Assembly: GCA_031260865.1 (NCBI GenBank)
Contig: JAISKQ010000162.1
Location: 1-12,239 of the forward strand
From: Prevotella sp.
GTDB lineage: Bacteria; Bacteroidota; Bacteroidia; Bacteroidales; Dysgonomonadaceae
DNA: 12,239 nucleotides
Direction: 5' to 3'
Part shown: in pieces, positions 7,186 through 12,239 of the stretch
Position numbering within the stretch: the stretch's first letter is position 1
Layout of the letters: each line of letters begins with the position of its first letter
Program-made: the position numbers and the translations under genes
Notes under the pieces: model-generated
What the model was told of the DNA's origin: nothing
The model's database searches: none
The model's input: the letters and a program-made list of their open reading frames with translations, nothing else

Positions 7186-7806
7186 ATGAGAAAGATTATG
7201 TTATATATTATTTGCAGTCTGCTTTCTATTCCATGTTTTGCCCAAATAGTAAAACAAGGTGAGAAATTCACAGAGGTACCTGTTTTTGGAAAAAAAATAA
7301 CTTTTATAAAGGAAGTTCCGGCTATACAGAACCTGTCGGAAAGCGATAATTTTAAGATTCTGAAAGAGTGGGCTTCCACTTATTACGGGAAAGATCCTTT
7401 TGTATCAAGCATAAGATATGAGAAAGAGTACAATAAGTTTATCGCAAAATCGAGAGTCGAACTTATATTGCCTGCCAATTCAAAGGGAGAGAGAGAAGTA
7501 ATGGTTATGCGATACCGGATAAACGGATTTGTATATCAGGACAAATGTGTGCTGGAAATAACAGATATTTCATATCTGAGTGAAAATCAGAGAAAGGAAG
7601 ACTTTTTGCCGGATGTAATACGCGCTGAAGAATTTATTACGGATAAAGCGCTGGAATTAAATGATTTCTTAGAATTAAAAACAAACACTCGTAAGAGTAC
7701 TTTGTTTTTCTTGAACGAAATCGGCACCAACTTTGAACGCAAATTTGGCACCAACTTTGAACATAAATTCGGCGTCAATTTTGAACACAAAATCAGCTAT
7801 CAATAA
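7186..7806 (+). CDS. Secreted protein of unknown function (DUF4468-like), C-terminal 8-residue repeats
   Basis: 206 aa. Residues 1-19 are a type I signal peptide (MRKIMLYIICSLLSIPCFA, cleavage before Gln20), so the product should reach the periplasm or beyond. The central part, roughly 30-130, has a pattern like the Bacteroidota DUF4468 family (FKILKEWASTYYG, a basic middle strand, then VYQDKCVLEITDISY); this match is by eye only and no function is known. The last 27 residues hold three tandem copies of G-[TV]-N-F-E-[RH]-K-[FI] (180-203), encoded by three 24-base units at 7723-7794. Neither the acyltransferase before it nor the mobile debris after it suggests a pathway. It has its own promoter box and ends within a 17-bp palindrome. 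Confidence 0.75.
   Translation: MRKIMLYIICSLLSIPCFAQIVKQGEKFTEVPVFGKKITFIKEVPAIQNLSESDNFKILKEWASTYYGKDPFVSSIRYEKEYNKFIAKSRVELILPANSKGEREVMVMRYRINGFVYQDKCVLEITDISYLSENQRKEDFLPDVIRAEEFITDKALELNDFLELKTNTRKSTLFFLNEIGTNFERKFGTNFEHKFGVNFEHKISYQ
7723..7794 (+). repeat. Three tandem 24-bp coding repeats
   Basis: Units at 7723-7746, 7747-7770 and 7771-7794. Units 1 and 2 differ at 3 of 24 bases; units 2 and 3 differ at 5. They keep the reading frame and encode GTNFERKF, GTNFEHKF and GVNFEHKI. Several differences are at third codon positions, suggesting some selection on the peptide. Confidence 0.9.
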
Positions 7807-7813
7807 TTGATAG
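7797..7813. repeat. 17-bp palindrome over the stop codon of the secreted protein
   Basis: CTATCAAT (7797-7804) and ATTGATAG (7806-7813) are perfect inverted repeats around a single A. The TAA stop is inside it. There is no GC-rich stem or T-run, so it is not a standard terminator. It lies 8 bases before the MITE-like element. Confidence 0.6.
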
Positions 7814-7821
7814 TATCAAGT

Positions 7822-8052
7822 GACTTTGTTGCAACGGAAGTCAAGCCGGCATTTTTATTAACCATCGCAGCTTGTAAAATTAACTCACTTTGTAAGCATT
7901 TGGCATACCTGTCCTGATGAATTTATTTAATGCCAAACATTTGAGTTTGACCTCCGTTATCGGTGAGGTACTCATGTATCTGTATTTTTTCTGTTTCCAA
8001 ATACAAAAATACGCCGATAACCTTTCTTTTACAATTCCGTTGCAACAAAGTC
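7822..8052. mobile_element. 231-bp MITE-like element with 18-bp terminal inverted repeats
   Basis: GACTTTGTTGCAACGGAA (7822-7839) is exactly repeated in reverse complement at 8035-8052. Inside are further perfect inverted repeats: TTTGGCAT/ATGCCAAA (7899-7906 and 7930-7937), GTTATCGG/CCGATAAC (7956-7963 and 8014-8021) and, nested in the latter, GTATTTTT/AAAAATAC (7982-7989 and 8005-8012). No transposase-sized frame exists. This is the layout of a non-autonomous IS derivative (MITE). No matching target-site duplication is visible at the edges, so loss of flanking DNA or an old insertion is likely. The parent IS family is not recognised. It cuts off the second Xis-like helix-turn-helix remnant at 8053. 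Confidence 0.65.
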
Positions 8053-8245
8053 TACATAAGTCATAATTATCATATAAAAGCTCTCCGTCAAGGTAGCATC
8101 GCTACTTTGCCATACTTACAAGAGTCTTATCTATTTTATCCAGACGCATGATTATATATTGCATCTTTTTTTCAAAAAACGCTCTTTCTATAAACATAAT
8201 GATAGGCTTTAAAATGCTAAGTAATACCTCTATTTCCGGAATCAT
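8053..8245 (-). pseudogene. Remnant of a second Xis-like helix-turn-helix gene
   Basis: An ATG at 8245 overlaps the stop of the upstream helix-turn-helix pseudogene (ATGA), the tight coupling usual for tandem excisionase-type genes. It reads MIPEIEVLLSILKPII and on to MRLDKIDKTLVSMAK, then meets an in-frame TAG at 8102-8104. Reading past that stop gives YLDGELLYDNYDLC, resembling the segment just before the recognition helix in Bacteroidota Xis-like proteins. There the MITE-like element begins and homology ends. If the TAG is real, a 47-residue peptide would be made. The assignment is by eye; the N-terminal part alone is not diagnostic. Confidence 0.45.
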
Positions 8246-8568
8246 AACGAATAGTTCCTTTTTAAATCATCTATTGTAACAGGATCAGATTTAATAATTC
8301 GCTCATCCAACCAACACTCTATTTCTGAGAGCCGGTATAAATACCTGCCACGAAGCATAAGAATAGCTTATTATATTCACCTTTCGTAAGCGTTGTAATG
8401 TACGGGTACTGATGCGTAATAATTCAGCGACTTCATTACTATCCATCCAGATATCATTTTCTGAGTCTTTACCTTTGGATTGTTCTTCTTTTACGACAAA
8501 GTTTGCAATCTGGTCTATTTTTGCTGCCAGCTTTTGAAAGCTTCTGTGTCAATTGTTATAACTTCCAT
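8242..8568 (-). pseudogene. Broken helix-turn-helix (excisionase-like) DNA-binding gene
   Basis: From the ATG at 8568 to the TGA at 8242-8244 is 327 bases (109 codons), the usual size of the small HTH_17-type proteins of Bacteroidota integrative elements (compare Xis2c/Xis2d of CTnDOT). The original frame starts MEVITIDTEAFKS, then meets a TAG 18 codons in. One base is missing near 8530, perhaps from an A-run. The middle reads LAAKIDQIANFVVKEEQ and then SNEVAELLRISTRTLQRLRK, a clear helix-turn-helix. A second slip (one extra base near 8350) restores the first frame: RGRYLYRLSEIECWLDERI to the stop. The two shifts cancel, which is why total length is still a multiple of three. It was probably an excision or regulatory factor of an integrative element. 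Confidence 0.75.
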
Positions 8569-8865
8569 ATTTTATCAATTTTGATTTCATACTGCAAATA
8601 TGGGCTGATTGGAACAGGTAGCTTTCATACTCGATAGCGACTCGCCTGATTTTTTTTGAAAATGTTTGCTTGAGTTAGCTATAATAAGAAAAAGAAGAAA
8701 AGTGATTTAAGACTTGTGTAGTTTTAAAAAAGAGACTTATTTTGAACCCAAAAAGAAAACAGGTTGCCGGAGGACGCTTGTATGACAATTTGAAACTGAA
8801 ATAAGTAACTAAATCGCTACTTAGTCTTTAAGTTAATTTGGAAAAATATTTATACTCAAGTATAT
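8569..8865. other. AT-rich intergenic stretch, no gene supported
   Basis: About 300 bases between the helix-turn-helix pseudogene and the tRNA fragment. I see only short open stretches. The one at 8699-8770, ending CRRTLV, and another ending DNLKLK (stop near 8803) look vaguely protein-like, but neither extends upstream past nearby stops. They could be the last residues of a lost integrase gene; nothing in the sequence proves it. Confidence 0.4.
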
Positions 8866-8901
8866 AGCGAATAATGGTTCGAGTCCCGTCTTTCGCTCTC
8901 C
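8866..8901 (+). other. tRNA 3'-end fragment (probably tRNA-Gly), attachment-site scar or deleted tRNA
   Basis: Bases 8878-8884 are a consensus T loop (TTCGAGT), 8885-8889 (CCCGT) the 3' T-stem strand, 8890-8896 (CTTTCGC) an acceptor 3' strand and 8897 a T in the discriminator position. U73 is characteristic of bacterial tRNA-Gly. No CCA is encoded, as is usual in Bacteroidota. No D arm or anticodon arm precedes it, and the 5' T-stem strand is mismatched (AATGG). Such orphan 3' ends are the classic right-hand att scar of tRNA-integrating elements. Alternatively, AGCGAA at 8866-8871 pairs perfectly with TTCGCT (8892-8897), as if an acceptor stem survives after deletion of the tRNA body. Confidence 0.6.
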
Positions 8902-8906
8902 TCTAA

Positions 8907-9003
8907 AAGATCACCGAGAAAATAGACAATGCTTTTAAAATGAAGCGTTTGATGGTGTTTTTTTTTCTGAAAGACATCAGAAAAAAACATTACAAGATCA
9001 CCG
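8907..9003 (+). repeat. 10-bp direct repeat pair (AAGATCACCG)
   Basis: AAGATCACCG occurs at 8907-8916 and again at 8994-9003, 87 bases apart, both just after the tRNA fragment and bracketing the hairpin at 8956-8989. Placement next to a putative att core would suit integrase or excisionase arm-type sites, but two copies are weak evidence. Confidence 0.5.
8956..8989. repeat. AT-rich hairpin upstream of the SNF2 gene
   Basis: Eleven bases at 8960-8970, ending TCTGA, pair perfectly with 8977-8987, starting TCAGA, around the loop AAGACA. With a two-T bulge, TG (8956-8957) also pairs with CA (8988-8989). The stem is mostly T-A pairs. It might act as a weak terminator on either strand, but there is no separate T-run after the stem on the plus strand. 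Confidence 0.5.
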
Positions 9004-9101
9004 TAAAAAGTTGTTTTTTTTTTGTCTCTTATTTTAGCGCATGGTTTTCTTGTTATTGATTACTTTTACAAACAAAAAGGATACTAAAAATATAGAATCA
9101 A

Positions 9102-11579
9102 ATGAAATCGACTAAAAAGACTTCAACGAAACCTCAATCAACTATCCCTTATCACCGCAAGCCCGACAACTTGTCGTTGGAAGCTTGGCAAAAGGCTCTT
9201 CGCCGACAATACGTTGTAAATAAGCCTTTTGGTATTATAAAGATTAATGATACGAAGTCTCCTTTTGGCGATTACAATGTCAAAAATCCGGAAACCAACA
9301 ACAGCTATAAAGTGGCTTTTCGAGGCATTGATAGTCCTATGAATTTTTGTTCCTGTCTGGACTTTAAAACTAATGGATTAGGAACATGCAAGCATTTAGA
9401 GGCGGTTGTTTACAAATTGACAAACAATCCGAAAATCACCGATTTGCACAAAGGATATACTCCTGCCTACACTTCTGTTTACCTTTCATACAAGGACGGA
9501 CGCGAAGTTAAAATCCGTATTGGCAGTAATCATCAAGCGGATTTTGAAGATTTGGCAAAAACATATTTCGATAGCAATCTCAGCCTTCTTCCCAAATCGG
9601 CTGACCGATTTATGGATTTCCTTAAAAAAGCGAATGCTATCGATCCCGATTTTCGTTGTTACGAGGATGCTTTGGAATTTGTGCTGGATATTCGCGAACA
9701 CAAGAACAGGATACAAATCGTCGGTCGCTACAAAGATACCGAAGCTTTCGCCGGTTTAATGAACGCAACTCTTTTTCCCTACCAGCAAGAAGGCATCCGT
9801 TTTGCTTTTGAAGCCGGACGCAGCCTGATAGCCGATGAAATGGGGCTGGGAAAAACCATTCAGGCGATTGGCGCTTGCCAAATGTTTCGCAAGGAACGGG
9901 GCATTGAAAAAGTGTTGATTATCTGTCCTACTTCGTTGAAATATCAATGGCAAAGCGAAATAAAAAAGTTCACTGGAGAAAATGCTTTGGTGATTGAAGG
10001 TCTGCCACATCTCCGTTGGAAACAATATGAAAGGGATGAGTTTTACAAAATTGTTTCTTACCACACGGCGGCAAACGATATTAAGGTTATCATCAGCCAA
10101 AACTTTGACACAATCGTTCTCGATGAAGCGCAACGCATCAAAAACTGGAAAACTAAGATCGCGCAAGCCATCAAAAAGGTGCATACGCCTTATTGTGTGG
10201 TTCTTACAGGGACACCATTAGAGAACAAACTCGAAGAATTGTACTCTATCGTACAGTTTGTAAATCCCTACAAACTTGGACCTTATTATAAATTTCTCGA
10301 TTACTATCAGATAAAAGACGATAACGGGAAAATAATAGGTTATCAACATTTGGATGAAATCGGAAAACAGCTTTCCGATATTGTCAAACGTCGTTTGAAG
10401 CGTGATGTACTGTTGCAATTGCCCGATAGGATGGACAAAAATCTCTTTGTTCCCATGACAGGTAAACAGCAGGATATGCACATTGAGTTTCAGGATAATG
10501 TAGCCCGTTTAGTGTATAAATGGCGAAAATTAGGTTTCCTTTCCGAAAAAGAACGTCAAAATTTGCTGATAAACCTCAATTTGATGCGTATGACATGCGA
10601 TAGCACTTATCTGCTTGACCAAAAGACGCGTAATGATACTAAAATAGATGAATTGATGAATATTCTATCGGAATATTTTGATGGGAATCAGGAAAAGGCG
10701 GTCATATTCAGCCAATGGGAACGTATGACGAGGATTATCAGCCGGGAGCTCGAATCCGCTGGAATCGAATACGAATACCTTCATGGAGGTGTACCAAGTA
10801 AAGACCGCAAAGCTTTGTTCGAGAATTTTAACAATTCCGCCACTTGCCGTATCTTCCTTTCTACCGATGCCGGAAGCACGGGTCTTAATCTTCAGGCGGC
10901 ATCGCTGATTATCAATATGGACATTCCTTGGAATCCGGCTGTGTTGGAACAGCGCATTGCCCGCATCCACCGGATGGGACAGAAAAGTAGCGTTTCGGTC
11001 ATCAACTTTGTTTCTACCGGTACTATCGAACACCGCATGTTGGATGTCCTCAAATTCAAATCTTCACTCGCGCAAGGTATCCTTGACCAAGGAGAAAACG
11101 CCATATTCTTGAGTGACAGCAAATTCAATTCCTTCATGAAGGATATTGAGCAAATGACTATCCAACCGGAAACGGAAGACGCACCTCTTCCATTTGTCCC
11201 TGACGAAGAAGAGAATATGGAGACTGTCGAATTGGCTCAACAAGAAAATATAAAACAGGATATGACGTCGGAAGCTCTTATTCTCGGCGATGATGATGTG
11301 AAACCTATCGAACCTCATTCTACAACTGAAAAATCAGAAGCTGAAAAATCAAATGCCGCCAATGAGGCCTCCGAATTATTGGCACAGGGTTTCTCTTTCT
11401 TGAAAGGGTTGGCGAAGACACTGTCATCCAAGGAAAGTACAGAGGCGTTGATTCACTCATTGGTGGAGAAAGATGAGAAAACCGGGAAAACACACCTGAA
11501 AATTCCTATCGAAAGCGAAGAAACGGTTAGCAATGTGTTGAATATGCTGGGAAACTTGATTAAAGGAATGGGAAAATAA
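9102..11579 (+). CDS. SWIM zinc finger plus SNF2/RapA-family DNA-dependent ATPase
   Basis: Expected to bind DNA and use ATP to translocate and displace proteins or remodel nucleic-acid complexes, in the cytoplasm. 825 aa. A SWIM zinc finger is at 83-98 (Cys83-x-Cys85, Cys96-x-His98). The helicase core has motif I DEMGLGKT (245-252), Ia ICPTSLKYQW, motif II DEAQ (341-344), motif III LTGTPLEN (368-375), motif V STDAGSTGLNLQAA (587-600) and motif VI QRIARIHRMGQ (617-627). After the core, an acidic Glu/Gln-rich linker (about 685-755) leads to a helical tail, GFSFLKGLAKTLSS through NVLNMLGNLIKGMGK. All catalytic motifs are intact. It stands alone, with no methylase, nuclease or other defence partner in view. 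An IS lies downstream and mobile-element debris upstream, so it may be accessory DNA. No clear -7 box precedes it (TACTTTTA at 9061 lacks the final G). Confidence 0.92.
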   Translation: MKSTKKTSTKPQSTIPYHRKPDNLSLEAWQKALRRQYVVNKPFGIIKINDTKSPFGDYNVKNPETNNSYKVAFRGIDSPMNFCSCLDFKTNGLGTCKHLEAVVYKLTNNPKITDLHKGYTPAYTSVYLSYKDGREVKIRIGSNHQADFEDLAKTYFDSNLSLLPKSADRFMDFLKKANAIDPDFRCYEDALEFVLDIREHKNRIQIVGRYKDTEAFAGLMNATLFPYQQEGIRFAFEAGRSLIADEMGLGKTIQAIGACQMFRKERGIEKVLIICPTSLKYQWQSEIKKFTGENALVIEGLPHLRWKQYERDEFYKIVSYHTAANDIKVIISQNFDTIVLDEAQRIKNWKTKIAQAIKKVHTPYCVVLTGTPLENKLEELYSIVQFVNPYKLGPYYKFLDYYQIKDDNGKIIGYQHLDEIGKQLSDIVKRRLKRDVLLQLPDRMDKNLFVPMTGKQQDMHIEFQDNVARLVYKWRKLGFLSEKERQNLLINLNLMRMTCDSTYLLDQKTRNDTKIDELMNILSEYFDGNQEKAVIFSQWERMTRIISRELESAGIEYEYLHGGVPSKDRKALFENFNNSATCRIFLSTDAGSTGLNLQAASLIINMDIPWNPAVLEQRIARIHRMGQKSSVSVINFVSTGTIEHRMLDVLKFKSSLAQGILDQGENAIFLSDSKFNSFMKDIEQMTIQPETEDAPLPFVPDEEENMETVELAQQENIKQDMTSEALILGDDDVKPIEPHSTTEKSEAEKSNAANEASELLAQGFSFLKGLAKTLSSKESTEALIHSLVEKDEKTGKTHLKIPIESEETVSNVLNMLGNLIKGMGK

Positions 11580-11741
11580 TAATAGACGTAACCGGAAAAG
11601 CGGAGTTATCCCTTTGCCGCGTTCAACGTTTTATCGCGACATTTACCATTGATTAATAGAATAATAGCTACTCCCATTCACTTTCTTTGGGTCAGCGGAT
11701 AAACCCAATTGTTGAAGTAAACCCTCAAGCATACAATTTCG
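11580..11741. other. Gap between SNF2 gene and IS orfA
   Basis: No gene supported and no clear terminator for the SNF2 gene; CCG and CGG near 11591-11606 make only a three-base stem. The unplaced left end of the insertion sequence must fall here. A 29-codon minus-strand frame (11643-11732) is noted but not called. Confidence 0.4.
11687..11708. repeat. 6-bp inverted repeat upstream of the IS orfA
   Basis: TTGGGT (11687-11692) and ACCCAA (11703-11708) pair around a 10-base loop. It lies in the 175-base gap between the SNF2 gene and orfA. It may be part of the left end of the insertion sequence or a small terminator-like hairpin; it is short and could be chance. Confidence 0.3.
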
Positions 11742-11749
11742 TATCTTTG
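11742..11749 (+). promoter_or_regulatory. -7 promoter box immediately before IS orfA
   Basis: TATCTTTG matches TAnnTTTG exactly and ends only 5 bases before the ATG at 11755. Transcription would start at or within the first codons, so the transposase message would be leaderless or nearly so. This may keep transposase expression low and independent of outside transcripts. Confidence 0.55.
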
Positions 11750-11754
11750 CGGGC

Positions 11755-12105
11755 ATGAAAGAGCAAGAATTACTTAGAGCCATTTTACCTGAGGTTATAA
11801 TCGACAACTTCGAGGTAGTCAGATTCGAGAAAAGCGATACAACATTCAATATCTGGCTTGATGAAAAGAAGGTGCAGCTTCGCGAGGATAAATCTTCCCA
11901 TGATGTGATTTCTCATGGATTTGGCGATTATCGGCGCATTCAGGATTATCCGCTGCGTGGTCGAGCTACATTTTTGAACGTTCGCAAGCGTAAATGGCTG
12001 GACAAGAGTACGGGAGAAATCTTTAGCTATGACTGGGATTTGTCCGAGTACGACCAGACACGACTCAATGCCGAGTTCGTGGCTTTTTTAAAAGAAGGAG
12101 ATTGA
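11755..12105 (+). CDS. ISAon1-type transposase N-terminal protein (orfA)
   Basis: 116 aa. Small conserved first frame of ISAon1-type elements, containing the helix-rich start MKEQELLRAILPEVIIDNF and the conserved block ISHGFGDYRRIQDYPLRGR (52-70), followed by RKRKWLDKSTGE. It is thought to supply the DNA-binding part of the transposase. The start is fixed by the -7 box 5 bases upstream. Near the end, codons TTT-TTA-AAA form a T-TTA-AAA heptamer. The minus-one frame entered there closes quickly (TAA at 12117-12119), so that heptamer does not lead into orfB. The stop TGA (12103-12105) overlaps the orfB frame. Confidence 0.8.
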   Translation: MKEQELLRAILPEVIIDNFEVVRFEKSDTTFNIWLDEKKVQLREDKSSHDVISHGFGDYRRIQDYPLRGRATFLNVRKRKWLDKSTGEIFSYDWDLSEYDQTRLNAEFVAFLKEGD

Positions 12106-12239
12106 AAGTACGTCTGTAAACATCTCCACGTTAGCTAAAAGCTATCGGCTTAATCCGGACACATTGCGCAAACAGTACAAGGAAGTCATCAGCGACTTCC
12201 GTTTTTGGGATCAAAAGGAACATGCCTGCCACTACATCC
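12101..12239 (+). CDS. ISAon1-type transposase catalytic frame (orfB), partial, cut by window edge
   Basis: The frame is open from 12092 to the end of the window and reads ESTSVNISTLAKSYRL, then NPDTLRKQYKEVISDFRFWD. This matches the start of ISAon1-type second frames, where a small HTH-like LAKSYRLNPDTLRKQYKE segment leads to the DDE-type domain (not in view). No ATG, GTG or TTG lies in this frame before the homology; a TAA is at 12089-12091. The only possible non-standard start is ATT at 12101. A plus-one shift at the orfA stop (GAT then T skipped, then GAA) would fuse the two proteins. The coordinate given is therefore a choice, not an observed start. Confidence 0.6.
   Translation, partial: MESTSVNISTLAKSYRLNPDTLRKQYKEVISDFRFWDQKEHACHYI

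Larger units (their letters stand above)
11742..12239 (+). mobile_element. ISAon1-type insertion sequence, left portion only
   Basis: The consecutive orfA and orfB frames match the two-frame layout of ISAon1-type transposases of Bacteroidota. The right end is beyond the window, so the terminal repeats cannot be paired and the left end cannot be placed; it lies somewhere in 11580-11742, and the coordinate given is only the promoter box. The IS is in the same orientation as the SNF2 gene, inserted after its stop codon. Confidence 0.7.

Noticed and set aside
7923..8045. Minus-strand open frame inside the MITE-like element (reads EKIQIHEYLTDNGG to a TAA at 7923-7925) as a continuation of the second helix-turn-helix gene
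   Set aside because: It starts inside the terminal repeat, lacks the expected RTLQRYR-type recognition helix, and the element boundaries explain the break better.
7963..8151. 62-codon plus-strand frame across the edge of the MITE-like element
   Set aside because: Low-complexity composition, crosses the element boundary and overlaps the minus-strand remnant; no sign of a real gene.
9756..10184. Long antisense frame within the SNF2 gene
   Set aside because: It is a shadow of the helicase coding frame; no promoter or homology supports it.
11643..11732. 29-codon minus-strand frame reading LLQQLGLSADPKKVNGSSYY
   Set aside because: The composition looks protein-like and it could be the end of a gene interrupted by the IS, but it is too short, has no recognised family and lies in DNA that may belong to the IS end.

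Overview
The window looks like chromosomal DNA of a Bacteroidota species, most likely order Bacteroidales. Several genes are preceded by the TAnnTTTG -7 box typical of that phylum, with no recognisable sigma70 -35 box. The lipoprotein signal, the PASTA/RluD/Ddl/acyltransferase gene order, the small Xis-like helix-turn-helix genes and the ISAon1-type transposase all fit. Base composition is moderately AT-rich, with very AT-rich intergenic DNA. The species cannot be named from the sequence alone.

Left part (1-6954): ordinary housekeeping DNA. A divergent pair opens it: a sirtuin deacylase (cobB, minus strand, cut by the window edge) and a two-gene FKBP prolyl isomerase operon (one cytoplasmic, one lipoprotein). 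Next comes a single Lrp/AsnC-family regulator ending in a clean intrinsic terminator at 2983-3017. Then follows a compact four-gene operon: membrane-anchored PASTA protein, RluD-type pseudouridine synthase, D-alanine--D-alanine ligase and a lipid acyltransferase. It links peptidoglycan precursor synthesis, large-subunit rRNA modification and phospholipid synthesis; gene spacings are -1, 23 and 4 bases.

Middle part (6955-9101): gene-poor and scarred. A secreted protein of unknown function (7186-7806) ends in three 8-residue repeats. After it comes a 231-base element with perfect 18-bp terminal inverted repeats and internal hairpins (MITE-like), abutting the remains of two tandem Xis-like helix-turn-helix genes on the minus strand, both broken. 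About 300 bases further on is a lone tRNA 3' end (T loop, acceptor strand, U73; probably tRNA-Gly), which looks like an attachment-site scar or a deleted tRNA gene. It is followed by a direct-repeat pair bracketing an AT-rich hairpin. I read the stretch as the relic of a tRNA-targeted integrative element, but its outer boundaries cannot be fixed here.

Right part (9102-12239): a large SWIM zinc finger plus SNF2/RapA-type ATPase (825 aa) stands alone, followed by the left portion of an ISAon1-type insertion sequence. Its orfA is complete. Its orfB lies in the +1 frame without a normal start codon and runs off the window.

I see no CRISPR array, rRNA, intact tRNA or recognised multi-gene defence system. 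The most interesting points are the MITE-like element against the broken Xis-like genes, the tRNA-fragment scar, the orfA/orfB junction and the stand-alone SWIM-SNF2 protein.
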